A DNA stretch of 64,000 bases. Source: Phycisphaerae bacterium (GTDB taxonomy: Bacteria; Planctomycetota; Phycisphaerae; Sedimentisphaerales; UBA12454). Of this stretch, positions 34,105-43,086 are shown one piece after another (position 1 is the first letter of the stretch; each line of letters begins with the position of its first letter). The stretch covers positions 65,968-129,967 of the forward strand of contig JBAZHC010000008.1 in the NCBI GenBank assembly GCA_041652575.1. Direction: 5' to 3'. A program made the position numbers and the translations under genes. The notes under the pieces were generated by a model. The model saw nothing but the letters and a program-made list of their open reading frames with translations, was not told where the DNA came from and made no database searches.

Positions 34105-34830
34105 ATGAGAACTTTAAGATTTCTTTGTGATACGATAAATCAAAATACTGATGCGGTCCTCGCTGATACGCAGTTCAGACATCTTACGAAGGTTCTTCGC
34201 CTGAAAAACGGCGATTCTGTCGAGCTTTTCGACGGCAAAGGCGCACTCGCTCAGGCGGTTATTAAAAAAATCGAAAAAAATCACGCCGTACTGACCGTTA
34301 AAGATGTCAAAAACTACTCAAAACCTCAGCGAAATAGAATCATAATAGCCTCAAGCATCGCCAAAGGAGAGCGTTTCGAGCTGCTTGTCGCCAAATGCAC
34401 GGAATTAGGCGTTGACAGAATCGTGCCGGTTATTTTCGAAAGAACCGTAAAGCAGGCACTGCAGCATAAACGGCTCGAAACAATCGCTGCCGAATCGACA
34501 AAACAGTGCCAGAGATTATTTCTGCCCGTAATCGACGAGCCGATGGATTTTAAGGAAATAATTAAAAAGTTAAAAACTGAATATCCCAACGCTAAAATTG
34601 TCTTTGGTTCTTTAACAGAAGGCGCCGAATCAATTATAAATTTTGATTTTGGCTCAAATGATTGTTTTGCCTTCATCGGGCCTGAAGGCGGCCTGACCGA
34701 CGCTGAAGAAAATATGCTTAAGGAAATTAATGCGCAAGCCGTCAAACTTACGGATACAATATTAAGAATTGAAACAGCCGCAATCGTATTTGCCGCCTGT
34801 TTAACCGCTAAAAGAGATTTTGGAAAATAA
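34105..34830 (+). CDS. rsmE: 16S rRNA (uracil-1498-N3)-methyltransferase
   Basis: SPOUT methyltransferase for U1498 of 16S rRNA. The 241-residue protein has the PUA-like N-terminus (FRHLTKVLRLKNGDSVELFDGKG) and the knot region with FIGPEGGLTDAEENML and LTDTILRIETAAIVFAA, which binds SAM. The preceding AAESTKQCQRLFLP is also typical. It is separated by one base from the GT39 gene that follows and lies 20 bases after parA. Confidence 0.95.
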   Translation: MRTLRFLCDTINQNTDAVLADTQFRHLTKVLRLKNGDSVELFDGKGALAQAVIKKIEKNHAVLTVKDVKNYSKPQRNRIIIASSIAKGERFELLVAKCTELGVDRIVPVIFERTVKQALQHKRLETIAAESTKQCQRLFLPVIDEPMDFKEIIKKLKTEYPNAKIVFGSLTEGAESIINFDFGSNDCFAFIGPEGGLTDAEENMLKEINAQAVKLTDTILRIETAAIVFAACLTAKRDFGK

Positions 34831-34831
34831 T

Positions 34832-36496
34832 ATGACTGAACAAAATAATAAGCTTCTGCTGACAATCGCTGTTATGGCATTTGCATCTGTTATGTCCTTT
34901 TGGGCCCTTTCTGGCGGCCCGCTGGACAACCACGAATGTCTCGTATCGGTAACAGCAAGGGAAATGCTCGCAAATAACAACTGGATTGTCCCGACATTCA
35001 ACGATGAAATCCGTCTCCAAAAGACCCCGCTTAACTACTGGCTTGTCGCCTCTGTCGCGAAAATAACCGGCAGCGTAAATGAGTTCTCCGCCCGCCTGCC
35101 AAGTGCCGTATTTGCGATTCTATCCGCCGCGGCCATTTTGTATTTCACTTCGCAATGGCTGGCCTTTCCAATCGCGATATTATCGACTGCCCTATGGATA
35201 TCGACGCTGGGCTTTATCAGGTATTCGCATAACGGCCGGCCTGAAATGACGCTTTGCGCACTAATTATGATTTCAATGTTAAGTTTTTACTCCGCGATGA
35301 AAACACAGTCTCGCCGCCGCCAGGTTTCATATATGCTCGTATTCTGGCTCAGTTTCTCCCTTGCGATGCTCGCAAAAGGTCCTGCCCCGCTGGCTCTTGT
35401 CGTACCGCCGATTTTCTTTTACTTCGCCGTATTTCGGCAGTGGGGCAAATTAAAATTCACTCTGCCGATAATTGGTACGATTTTATTCCTGCTCATCGTT
35501 CTTCCCTGGCCCATAATCGCCTTTGAAAGAACTACCGGCAGCCTGTCTTTCTGGAAAAGAGAATTTATCGACCGCTTTCTGGGCGATTACGCCGCGGGCC
35601 GCAAACCATTCTGGTACTATCTGCAGGTCGTATTTTTATTTACCGCCCCGTTTTCCGCTTTCGTGCCTTATATAGTTGCGGCGCCTTTTTATTCCGTCTG
35701 GGAGAAAAAAAGGCCTCTCATGTGGTATTTATGGCTTTGGTTTGTCGTACAGATTGTGGTAATGAGCATTTCGGGCGGCAAACGTCAGCACTATATTCTC
35801 CCTGCTATGCCGGCTTTCAGTATTTTAGCCGCGATTTGCCTGTACGATATGATATTCGAACAGACAGCATTTAAGCTTAAGCAGGTTAAATCGCTTTTCA
35901 TCGGTCATATAATCGTCATCGCCGCGGGCGTAATCGGACTTCTATACTGGGCGCTTACAAAAGAAAAGGCATTCATTTGGCCTTCGATTCATATTGCGAT
36001 GATGATTTCCATTATGCTTGGGCTTGTAGTTGTCCTGTTCTTGCAAAAGCATAAAATCGCGGCGACCGCATTGCTTTTTGCCGGCTACGGCGCAATAGTA
36101 ATGACGGTTTTCATTTATTTCCTGCTTCCGCTGGACTACAATAATCCATCGAGAATTTTCTCTCTCGAAATCGGCAGAACCGTCCCCTCCGATGAAAAAC
36201 TCATCGCCTACCGCAGTGCCTCCGCTCGTACGATTCATTACGCAGGCAGAACTATTCCTGAAATTGCCGATTTCGATGAACTTTATAACAGGTACCTGCA
36301 GGGCCAGTGGATTATAGCCACAGGCAAAAGCTATGAGGAATTAGTTAAGGACGGCAGATTTAATACTGTCTTTTACAGACCCGTTGCAGAGCGTTCCGGC
36401 TCAAACGATATCGGGGGAGCGCTTCTTCATAACTCTACCGGGCCTGATGTGATTAAGGCACAAGAGAACGCAGAAATTCCATCTCCTGCTCGTTAA
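34832..36496 (+). CDS. GT39-family (ArnT-like) polyprenyl-phosphate glycosyltransferase
   Basis: About 554 residues with about ten to twelve membrane segments. The start has GGPLDNHECLVSVTAREML, an acidic-residue motif in the first periplasmic loop, then a GxxRLQKTPLNYWL segment of ArnT/PMT proteins. It transfers a sugar from a polyprenyl carrier to a lipid or protein acceptor in the periplasm. The C-terminal 120 residues are soluble. A TTG at 34820 is possible, but the ATG at 34832 has GGAAAATAAT upstream. The context with a GT2 and a deacetylase resembles the arnC-arnD-arnT pathway for lipid A modification. Confidence 0.86.
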   Translation: MTEQNNKLLLTIAVMAFASVMSFWALSGGPLDNHECLVSVTAREMLANNNWIVPTFNDEIRLQKTPLNYWLVASVAKITGSVNEFSARLPSAVFAILSAAAILYFTSQWLAFPIAILSTALWISTLGFIRYSHNGRPEMTLCALIMISMLSFYSAMKTQSRRRQVSYMLVFWLSFSLAMLAKGPAPLALVVPPIFFYFAVFRQWGKLKFTLPIIGTILFLLIVLPWPIIAFERTTGSLSFWKREFIDRFLGDYAAGRKPFWYYLQVVFLFTAPFSAFVPYIVAAPFYSVWEKKRPLMWYLWLWFVVQIVVMSISGGKRQHYILPAMPAFSILAAICLYDMIFEQTAFKLKQVKSLFIGHIIVIAAGVIGLLYWALTKEKAFIWPSIHIAMMISIMLGLVVVLFLQKHKIAATALLFAGYGAIVMTVFIYFLLPLDYNNPSRIFSLEIGRTVPSDEKLIAYRSASARTIHYAGRTIPEIADFDELYNRYLQGQWIIATGKSYEELVKDGRFNTVFYRPVAERSGSNDIGGALLHNSTGPDVIKAQENAEIPSPAR

Positions 36497-37004
36497 GCGG
36501 CTGTCCTTTTAACTGTTTGATTTTTTCCACAGTCTTGTCGAGATTAAAACCGCCCGACTTCAGCATCCATACCGCCGCAAGATACGAAACTCTTTTCTTG
36601 CCGGTATTGTCGTGCAAAAGTACGGGAATATTGGCTCTTTCGTCCATTATCTCCAGAAATTTGCCAGATGTTTCCAAATCGGGAATACCGTCATCCGCAA
36701 CGTCTTTATCTATCGGAAGCTCTATATATGTTACGCCGTGGCTTTTCATCCAGGCCACTTCTTCATTGTGCCAGTTCTGTTCACGATGTTCGTCCGTCTT
36801 GCGTACATTTACGAATGCGGCAATGTGATACTTATATAAAAGACGTGTATAATCCATACCCCGCGGCTGGCCGCTCGTATAAAGAACTCCCGGCTTTATC
36901 ACCTGAAAATTCTTTATATAAAAATGTTTTACAAGCACTACCGCCAAAAGGACTATTGCCGCTATCCATAACCATCCAATAACAGGATTTTTCTTTTTCG
37001 CCAT
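36453..37004 (-). CDS. Membrane-anchored dual-specificity-phosphatase-like protein lacking the catalytic cysteine
   Basis: A 183-residue protein with an N-terminal membrane helix (about 10-27), followed by a DSP/PTP-like fold: GVLYTSGQPRGMDY, FVNVRKTDEHREQN and YIELPIDKD. The signature loop reads LHDNTGKKRVS, so Asp132 stands where the catalytic cysteine of HCx5R should be, while Arg138 is kept. The protein may therefore be a pseudophosphatase or use a different chemistry. Its 3' end overlaps the convergent GT39 gene by 44 bases, and it is 12 bases downstream of the GT2 gene on the same strand. Confidence 0.82.
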   Translation of the reverse strand: MAKKKNPVIGWLWIAAIVLLAVVLVKHFYIKNFQVIKPGVLYTSGQPRGMDYTRLLYKYHIAAFVNVRKTDEHREQNWHNEEVAWMKSHGVTYIELPIDKDVADDGIPDLETSGKFLEIMDERANIPVLLHDNTGKKRVSYLAAVWMLKSGGFNLDKTVEKIKQLKGQPLNEQEMEFLRSLVP

Positions 37005-37016
37005 TTTTTATCTGCC

Positions 37017-37976
37017 TTACTTTCTATAAACATTTCTGACCGCGTAGATTTTTCGGTCGGTCGCTTCGAAATACACCCTGCTTATCAGTTCGCCCAGGAG
37101 GCCGGTTGAAATAAAAATCAAACCCATAAGTAAAAGAACTATCCCTGCCGCGGCTAACGGTCCGTGAGCATCGAGTATCGGCACATTAAAATAAAGCTTG
37201 TCAAAAAGCACATAAGCCAAAATAAGACCGGAAATCACGAGACAGTAAAACGCGGCCTTGCCGAAGAAATGCAGCGGCCGGGTGATATAACCCAGAAGAA
37301 AACGAAGGGTAATCAAATCGAACGCCACTCTGAACGTTCGTGATATGCCGTAATTGCTCTTGCCTGCCGGTCTTTCAATGTTCTTAATCGGAATTTCAAT
37401 AATCCTTGCACCGCTGGAGGAAACAAGGGCAGGAATAAATCGGTGCATCTCGCCGTAGAGTCTCAGGTCGTCGATTATCTGCCGCCGGTAAGCCTTGAAG
37501 GTTGTGCCGAAATCGTGAATATCCACGCCGCTGACCTTTGAGGCCATCCAGTTGGCGGCCCTGCTCGGAATTTTTCGCATAATAAGATTATCGACCCGTT
37601 TTTCCCGCCAGCCGCTTACGACGTCGTAGCCTTGCTCTATCTTCACCAGGAAATTCGGTATCTCTTCCGGCAGATGCTGCAGGTCGCCGTCCATACTTAT
37701 TATCACTTCGCCGCAGGTATGGTCGAACCCTGCCGCCAAAGCGGGCGTCTGCCCGAAATTTCTCCGCAATTCTACCGCTACTACATGCTCGTCCTTTTCG
37801 GCGATGCTCTTCAGCTTTTCCATCGTCGTATCGCTGCTGCCGTCGTCGACAAGCACAAGCTCGTAACTTCCGCCCGTTTGTTTCATCACCTTTGTAAGCC
37901 GTTCGTAAAGTTCCTGCACTACGGACTGTTCGTTATACAAAGGAACTACTATCGAATATTTCACACTCTCAGCCAT
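37017..37976 (-). CDS. GT2 polyprenyl-phosphate glycosyltransferase (DPM1/ArnC-like)
   Basis: About 319 residues. The GT-A domain starts YSIVVPLYNEQSVVQEL, with VLVDDGSSDTT and the metal-binding ISMDGDLQHLPEEI. Two C-terminal membrane helices follow (FGKAAFYCLVISGLILAYVLF and AAAGIVLLLMGLIFISTGLLGELISR). It should load a sugar on undecaprenyl phosphate at the cytoplasmic side for the GT39 enzyme. The ATG at 37976 has AAGGGAATAGAA upstream. A longer frame to 38015 runs into the repeat and is not preferred. Confidence 0.9.
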   Translation of the reverse strand: MAESVKYSIVVPLYNEQSVVQELYERLTKVMKQTGGSYELVLVDDGSSDTTMEKLKSIAEKDEHVVAVELRRNFGQTPALAAGFDHTCGEVIISMDGDLQHLPEEIPNFLVKIEQGYDVVSGWREKRVDNLIMRKIPSRAANWMASKVSGVDIHDFGTTFKAYRRQIIDDLRLYGEMHRFIPALVSSSGARIIEIPIKNIERPAGKSNYGISRTFRVAFDLITLRFLLGYITRPLHFFGKAAFYCLVISGLILAYVLFDKLYFNVPILDAHGPLAAAGIVLLLMGLIFISTGLLGELISRVYFEATDRKIYAVRNVYRK

Positions 37977-38002
37977 TTCTATTCCCTTTACATATCCGCC
38001 AT

Positions 38003-38067
38003 GGCCCAAAGGCACTAATTTTTTATTTATATTTTTTTCTTAGTGTCTTAGTGCCTTAGTGGCTAAA
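38003..38067. repeat. CACTAAGACAC-family palindrome
   Basis: The left arm is shortened (GGCCCAAAGGCACTAA), an A/T centre follows, and the right arm TTAGTGTCTTAGTGCC ends in TTAGTGGCTAA. It lies between the GT2 gene and the deacetylase gene, whose stop codon it touches. Confidence 0.75.
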
Positions 38068-38905
38068 TTTTACCATAATGCACAAGTTCAATTCCTGCTT
38101 CGGATAGAATCTGTTTCGTCGCCGATTCGCAGAGCCATTTAAGTTCGACCTGACGCTGTTCGACAAGACGAGTATTCACAAGACCTTCCGGATAACCCGG
38201 ATGCGTCATAACTTCAGCTGTTCCGCCGAATTGCGTCTTGCCGATTTCGGCCCAGAACTCTTTGTCGATTCTGCCCGTATGGGCCAGACCGAAGAAAATA
38301 TCATTCTTTATAAAACGGCTGTCTATCTTCTGACAGTTTACCGCCATTTGCCTTACCATAAAAGCGCGAATTTTATCTTTCATACCGACCTGCGGCCAAT
38401 TACCGCAGCAGACTGTCTCCGGCTCCCACGGCCACCGAATAGCGCCTATCTTAAAATTCTCCGCCAGGGAGCATACTATCTTATATATTGGCCCAAAGCA
38501 GTGAAAGTGTTTATGCGAATCCAGATGAGTTGGCTTTACGCCTCTTTTTATGACCGATTCAACCTGTGCCGTAAGTTCAATTTCGACAGCCTTGCGGATT
38601 TTTTCGCTAATAAACGTTTTAATTGCGAGCTTCGATGGCGAATATTTAAATTTGCCGTCTTCCCCAAGCAGAACATCTACTTTCGAGTCTGTGGAAACGG
38701 GCTTGCCTTCGAGGACATTCAAATGCACCCCTACTCCGAGACTCGGCATCTTTTTAGCCATTGCTACCGCCTCATCCGACCCGGGCATATTGGCCATAAT
38801 TGTAGCGCTGGTAAGCACTCCGCCGCAGTGTGCCTCGGCGATGGCTTTATTAACGCCTTCGCAAAGTCCGAAGTCGTCCGCGTTTATAATCATTTTTGCC
38901 GTCAT
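38063..38905 (-). CDS. ChbG/HpnK (YdjC-like) deacetylase
   Basis: A carbohydrate deacetylase of about 280 residues. The YdjC family landmarks are INADDFGLCEGVNKAI (Asp-Asp metal ligands), GVGVHLNVLEGKP, THLDSHKHFHCFGPI (metal-binding histidines) and EVMTHPGYPEG near the end. Family members remove acetyl groups from chitooligosaccharides or hopanoid glycolipids. Here it probably deacetylates or deformylates a lipid-linked sugar, together with the GT2 and GT39 proteins, in the same logic as ArnD. The start was set at 38905, as the region upstream is not conserved; no strong ribosome-binding site is seen. Confidence 0.87.
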   Translation of the reverse strand: MTAKMIINADDFGLCEGVNKAIAEAHCGGVLTSATIMANMPGSDEAVAMAKKMPSLGVGVHLNVLEGKPVSTDSKVDVLLGEDGKFKYSPSKLAIKTFISEKIRKAVEIELTAQVESVIKRGVKPTHLDSHKHFHCFGPIYKIVCSLAENFKIGAIRWPWEPETVCCGNWPQVGMKDKIRAFMVRQMAVNCQKIDSRFIKNDIFFGLAHTGRIDKEFWAEIGKTQFGGTAEVMTHPGYPEGLVNTRLVEQRQVELKWLCESATKQILSEAGIELVHYGKI

Positions 38906-39020
38906 AAGAGGGTAAAGTTTACGTCTCAAACGCCTTAAGGTCAATTAATTTAACAAAAAGAAGGGGCTGGACTATTTTTGTTGCAAAAACTCGTAATTTA
39001 ACGAAAATATTGCAAATATT

Positions 39021-40616
39021 ATGGTTTTTATTCTTCACAGATACATTTTTAGGGAATTGTTCAAGGTCTTTGCCCTTTCGGCGATGGCCCTTGGCGTTAT
39101 CATGAGTCTGGGCAGTCTTTTGCGGCCCGTTCAGGAATATGGCGTTGGTCCTCGCCAGGTATTCGACCTGCTATGTTATTTTCTCCCGATAACGATGACA
39201 TTTGTCCTGCCCGTTGCCGCCCTTTTCGCAACTTCCCTTGTGTACGGAAGAATTGCCGCCGACAACGAGTTCGACGCCTGCAAGGCAAGCGGAATAAGTC
39301 CTTCGATGCTTTTTTATCCCGCTCTTGTACTGGCGATTATAATTTCCATAGCCAACTTACTGTTAAGTTTTCACGTCGTGCCCGCTTATGTCCAGCGAGC
39401 CGAAGCGGCCATGAAAGCCGATGCCAAGCAGATATTATTTCGAAATATCCAGCGGCAGGGTTACTATTCTCTGCCCGGCAGTCAATTCAGAATCTACGCC
39501 GACGCCGTCGACATCAAAAACTCCGGCCTGTTGGGCGTGGTAATTATTGACACCAGCAAAGACAAAGAAAAAAAACTTATCACCGCTGAATCCGCGACGG
39601 TAAATTTTGACAATACCGCCAAAACCAATGAGGTAAAGGTTTACGCCAAAAACGCTTTTCAGTTTGACGAGCAGGGTGGAATATTCGTCAAGGCGATTTC
39701 TGTGCTCGGCGACTTCCAGGCGCTTATGGGCGACGACGTAAAATTCCGGAAAATAGAGCAGATGAACGCCATCAAGCTTTCACCTATGACTTACTATCCG
39801 ATAGCTGTCTGCGCTTGGAACGCGTACGAACGGCTGACTACCGAAATGCTGTATAAGGAAATAAAAAACGCTCTTAACGCCAAAACCGATAACTTTTACC
39901 AGTTGCATAACGACAATGCCCTGATTCGGTTTACCGGCGAAAAATGCCTGCTTAATAGCGAACAGGACAACATAGAGCTTACCGGGAAAATCGTACTGTT
40001 TGAATACGACAAAAGCAGTGGTGAGCTTACAAGGAGCTATCGCGGCGAAAAACTCACCCTTCAGCTCTCCGCCGAAACCCAAACCAGGCCCAGTACGAAA
40101 ATCGTACTTACACTTCCAAATGCAATCTGGCTCGACCGCGGCGTGGAATTTATAAAGCCCCGCTACTCGGCAAAGGAACTTGCCCTGCCGGATTCCATTG
40201 CTTCAAAACTCGGAGAAGACGTTATTACCACTGCCCAGGCCCACAGTTATATTACCGCCCCATCGTCGAGGCTTGAAGAGCTTATCAAAGAAATGAAACG
40301 TAAAATCCGTGTAACGCTTTTCGAAATCAAGGCCGAAATTCATTCGAGACTCGTCTTTGGCATAGGCTGCATAACATTGATACTTATCGGCACTGAGCTT
40401 GGAATTATATTCAAAGGCGGGCATCTCCTGACTGCTTTCGGAATCAGTTCTATCCCCGCCGCCGCGCTGCTTGTCTTTATTATGGCCGGAAAAAACATAA
40501 CGACAAATCAAAATTCTTCGGCAGGCGCCGATTTCGGCGTCTCGTTTATGTGGACAGGACTGCTGATTCTGTCTATCTTCGCCGTTGTGTTTTACAGGAA
40601 ATTATTAAAAAATTAA
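39021..40616 (+). CDS. lptF: LptF/LptG-family LPS export permease (long form)
   Basis: A 531-residue YjgP/YjgQ-type permease. The N-terminus FILHRYIFRELFKVFALS and the ALFATSLVYGRIAADNEFDACKASGISP segment are characteristic of the coupling region that meets LptB. The periplasmic beta-jellyroll domain, about residues 125-400, is much larger than in E. coli (total there about 360 residues). Three C-terminal helices close the protein. It should work with LptB (27734-28498) and the next gene to move LPS towards the outer membrane. Which of the two is F and which is G cannot be settled. Confidence 0.87.
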   Translation: MVFILHRYIFRELFKVFALSAMALGVIMSLGSLLRPVQEYGVGPRQVFDLLCYFLPITMTFVLPVAALFATSLVYGRIAADNEFDACKASGISPSMLFYPALVLAIIISIANLLLSFHVVPAYVQRAEAAMKADAKQILFRNIQRQGYYSLPGSQFRIYADAVDIKNSGLLGVVIIDTSKDKEKKLITAESATVNFDNTAKTNEVKVYAKNAFQFDEQGGIFVKAISVLGDFQALMGDDVKFRKIEQMNAIKLSPMTYYPIAVCAWNAYERLTTEMLYKEIKNALNAKTDNFYQLHNDNALIRFTGEKCLLNSEQDNIELTGKIVLFEYDKSSGELTRSYRGEKLTLQLSAETQTRPSTKIVLTLPNAIWLDRGVEFIKPRYSAKELALPDSIASKLGEDVITTAQAHSYITAPSSRLEELIKEMKRKIRVTLFEIKAEIHSRLVFGIGCITLILIGTELGIIFKGGHLLTAFGISSIPAAALLVFIMAGKNITTNQNSSAGADFGVSFMWTGLLILSIFAVVFYRKLLKN

Positions 40617-40619
40617 AAT

Positions 40620-41723
40620 ATGAAGACCCTTGATAAATATGTAATGAAAAACTTTCTCACAGGTTATCTGATTGCTTTCCTTGTGCTGATGGGGCTGCGC
40701 ATAATGATAGACCTGTTCGTCAATGTCGACGAATTTACGGAAAATGCGCAGCTTACATCCGTTCAGGTGCTGACAAATATCACGTCATATTACGGCAGAT
40801 ACAGTTTTCTGTACTTTCGTGACTTTGCCGGAATGATTACTGTCGTCGCGGCAGTGTTCTCGCTTGGAAAAATGACAAAAAACAACGAGCTGGTGGCCAT
40901 AATGGCTTCCGGCGTAAGTCTCAAGCGGATGATAACACCTATTCTGGTTTTATCTCTTGCCTTCGCCGGCCTGCACGTAATCGACGAGGAACTTCTTATA
41001 CCGCCGATGGCCGACAAACTTGTCCGCTCGCACGACGCTCTTGACGCGACTCTTTCTTATGATATGTGGTTCATCGGCGACAGCAGCGGCAACCTGTTCT
41101 GCTCCCCACAGTTCAAGGTACAGGACGGCATCATTATAAATCCGACAATAATAACAAGAACCAGGAAGGGAAATTCCATACTCTGGGATGTTACAGGCAT
41201 AATCAAAGCCGATTCCGCTCGTTACGACGATAATAAAAATTCATGGATTCTGGATAACGGCGTGTTTCTGGCTGTATCGCAGAAGCTTGCCGACAAATCC
41301 TACCAAACGATAAAAACCTGTCCAAGCGACCTCACCCCGAAAGATATCCCCGTAAGGCGAAAATCAGCGCACATGGACCTGCTCAGTTCTTACGACCTTA
41401 TAAAACTCGCCAGGCAGAGTCCCAAAGACCTCGCAAGACTCTACGCGCAGAAAAACTTCCGTTTAACAGACCCCATAATAAATCTCATTATGCTTATGAT
41501 TTCTCTGCCAGTACTTGTCTGCAGAGACCCGAAAAGTCTCAAATCTGCTGTCTTTATAAGTTTCGCCCTGACGGGCACCTGCTATATCCTGACTTTCGTA
41601 AGCAAAATCTTCGCCTCGGAAATAACTATAGCCGGCAGGGTTATGCCCGAATTGTGGGCCTGGCTGCCGATTTTCATCTTTCTGCCGATAGCCTTTATCG
41701 AGCTGGATTCAATGAAAACATAA
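40620..41723 (+). CDS. lptG: LptF/LptG-family LPS export permease (short form)
   Basis: A 367-residue permease with the family start TLDKYVMKNFLTGYLIAFLVLMGLRI, the LGKMTKNNELVAIMASGVSLKRMI motif that contacts the ATPase, a periplasmic jellyroll domain with DVTGIIKADSARYDDNKNSW, and a helical C-terminus (LIMLMISLPVLVCRDPKSL). It follows lptF by three bases and is surely co-transcribed. Both permeases form a heterodimer around which LptB binds. Confidence 0.89.
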   Translation: MKTLDKYVMKNFLTGYLIAFLVLMGLRIMIDLFVNVDEFTENAQLTSVQVLTNITSYYGRYSFLYFRDFAGMITVVAAVFSLGKMTKNNELVAIMASGVSLKRMITPILVLSLAFAGLHVIDEELLIPPMADKLVRSHDALDATLSYDMWFIGDSSGNLFCSPQFKVQDGIIINPTIITRTRKGNSILWDVTGIIKADSARYDDNKNSWILDNGVFLAVSQKLADKSYQTIKTCPSDLTPKDIPVRRKSAHMDLLSSYDLIKLARQSPKDLARLYAQKNFRLTDPIINLIMLMISLPVLVCRDPKSLKSAVFISFALTGTCYILTFVSKIFASEITIAGRVMPELWAWLPIFIFLPIAFIELDSMKT

Positions 41724-41770
41724 AAGCCGCCAAAAAAAAATTGCATTTTAAATTTTTAATTCTAAATTAT

Positions 41771-41797
41771 CTTAGTGTCTTTGTGCCTTAGTGGCTA
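41771..41797. repeat. CACTAAGACAC-family repeat, half copy
   Basis: CTTAGTGTCTTTGTGCCTTA followed by GTGGCTA, a single arm without its mirror. It lies just before the ribosome-binding site of the aminotransferase gene. Confidence 0.75.
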
Positions 41798-41813
41798 TTT
41801 AAGGATATAAAAA

Positions 41814-43010
41814 ATGACAGAATTTAAAATAGAACCGGCTGAACGTATTAAAAGACTGCCGCCTTATCTTTTTGGAAGACTTAACGCTCTTAAGCTCGCC
41901 AAAAGACAGCAGCAAATCGACATTATCGACCTCGGTATGGGAAATCCCTCCGACCCCACTCCGCAGGTAATCGTTGACAAGCTTTGCGAAGCCGCCCGCG
42001 ACCCCCGCAATCAGCGGTACAGCTCCAGCAGAGGCATCTTTAATCTCAGAAGAGAAGTCGCTATTAAATATGCCAAACAGTATAACGTCGAACTCGACCC
42101 AAATACCGAAGTCCTCGCCTGTATCGGCTCAAAGGAAGGTTTTAGTCATTTGTGTCTTGCGATGCTCGGTCCCGGAGATACGGCTCTCGTCGCTGACCCG
42201 GCGTTTCCAATCCATATTTACGCCGTTGCTCTTGCCGGCGCAAACGTCGTTACTGTACCGCTCGGCAATACACAGGATTCGCTGAAAAATATTCAGGAAA
42301 CCTGCGAAAAACTTTATCCACGTCCGAAGATGATGATTTTGAACTTTCCGCATAATCCAACGGCAATGACTGTTGATGACATAAGTTATTTTGAAACTGT
42401 TGTCGATATCGCAAAAAGACTCAATATCGCTGTCATTCACGACTTCGCCTATGGCGATACCTGCTTTGACGGCTACAAGGCTCCGAGTTTCCTTTCTGCA
42501 AAAGGCGCAAAGGACGTAGGTGTAGAATTTTCCACTTTGAGCAAGGCCTACAATATGGCCGGCTGGCGAATAGGCTTCGCAACCGGAAACAAGCAGATGA
42601 TTGAAGCCCTTGCGACTATTAAGGGTTATTATGATTACGGCATTTTCCAGGCCATTCAGATTGCAAGTATTATCGCGATGAGGCAATGCGAAAACGATAC
42701 AGTTGAGCAGAACAAAAAATATCAGTTCCGCAGGGATGTCGTCTGCGACTGCCTTGCGAAAGTCGGCTGGCAGGTCGAAAAACCTCGCGCCTCGATGTTC
42801 GTCTGGGCAAGAGTTCCAGATGACCAGTTAAAAGGCAAAGGCACTATTGATTTCGCGATGGATTTGATTGAAAACGCAAACGTCGTCGTTTCGCCCGGCA
42901 GAGCCTTTGGCGAAAATGGCGAAGGGTATATGCGAATAGCTCTTGTCGAAAATGAAAACCGTATGCGGCAAGCCTTCCGCAACATCAAAAAATACATCCA
43001 AAAAGGATAA
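41814..43010 (+). CDS. Class I PLP-dependent aminotransferase (AspC/alanine type)
   Basis: A 398-residue fold-type I aminotransferase. Key pieces are DLGMGNPSDPTP, SSRGIFNLRREVA, GSKEGFSHLCLAML, NFPHNPTAMT, HDFAYGDTCFDGY and the PLP lysine in STLSKAYNMAGWRIGF, with MRIALVENENRMRQA near the end. Members are annotated as aspartate, alanine or LL-diaminopimelate aminotransferases; the substrate is not decided by sequence. It has a good ribosome-binding site (AAGGATATAAAAA) and is followed by strong terminators. Confidence 0.88.
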   Translation: MTEFKIEPAERIKRLPPYLFGRLNALKLAKRQQQIDIIDLGMGNPSDPTPQVIVDKLCEAARDPRNQRYSSSRGIFNLRREVAIKYAKQYNVELDPNTEVLACIGSKEGFSHLCLAMLGPGDTALVADPAFPIHIYAVALAGANVVTVPLGNTQDSLKNIQETCEKLYPRPKMMILNFPHNPTAMTVDDISYFETVVDIAKRLNIAVIHDFAYGDTCFDGYKAPSFLSAKGAKDVGVEFSTLSKAYNMAGWRIGFATGNKQMIEALATIKGYYDYGIFQAIQIASIIAMRQCENDTVEQNKKYQFRRDVVCDCLAKVGWQVEKPRASMFVWARVPDDQLKGKGTIDFAMDLIENANVVVSPGRAFGENGEGYMRIALVENENRMRQAFRNIKKYIQKG

Positions 43011-43021
43011 AAATCGGTTAG

Positions 43022-43046
43022 CCCCGCCAACATTTTGGCGGGGTTT
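43022..43046 (+). terminator. Terminator of the aminotransferase gene
   Basis: CCCCGCCAA stem and TTGGCGGGG complement, with an ACATT-like loop, followed by TTTT. Confidence 0.85.
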
Positions 43047-43060
43047 TAAATAATATTTAG

Positions 43061-43086
43061 CCCCCGGTTTCACCGGGGGTTTTTTA
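43061..43086 (+). terminator. Second terminator, overlapping the end of the convergent M56 gene
   Basis: CCCCCGG and CCGGGGG with a TTTCA loop followed by six to seven T. The complementary strand of this hairpin encodes the last residues Asn-Pro-Arg and the stop codon of the M56 protein. Confidence 0.85.

Noticed and set aside
34820..34831. TTG start of the GT39 gene
   Set aside because: It overlaps the rsmE stop and has a poorer ribosome-binding site than the ATG at 34832.
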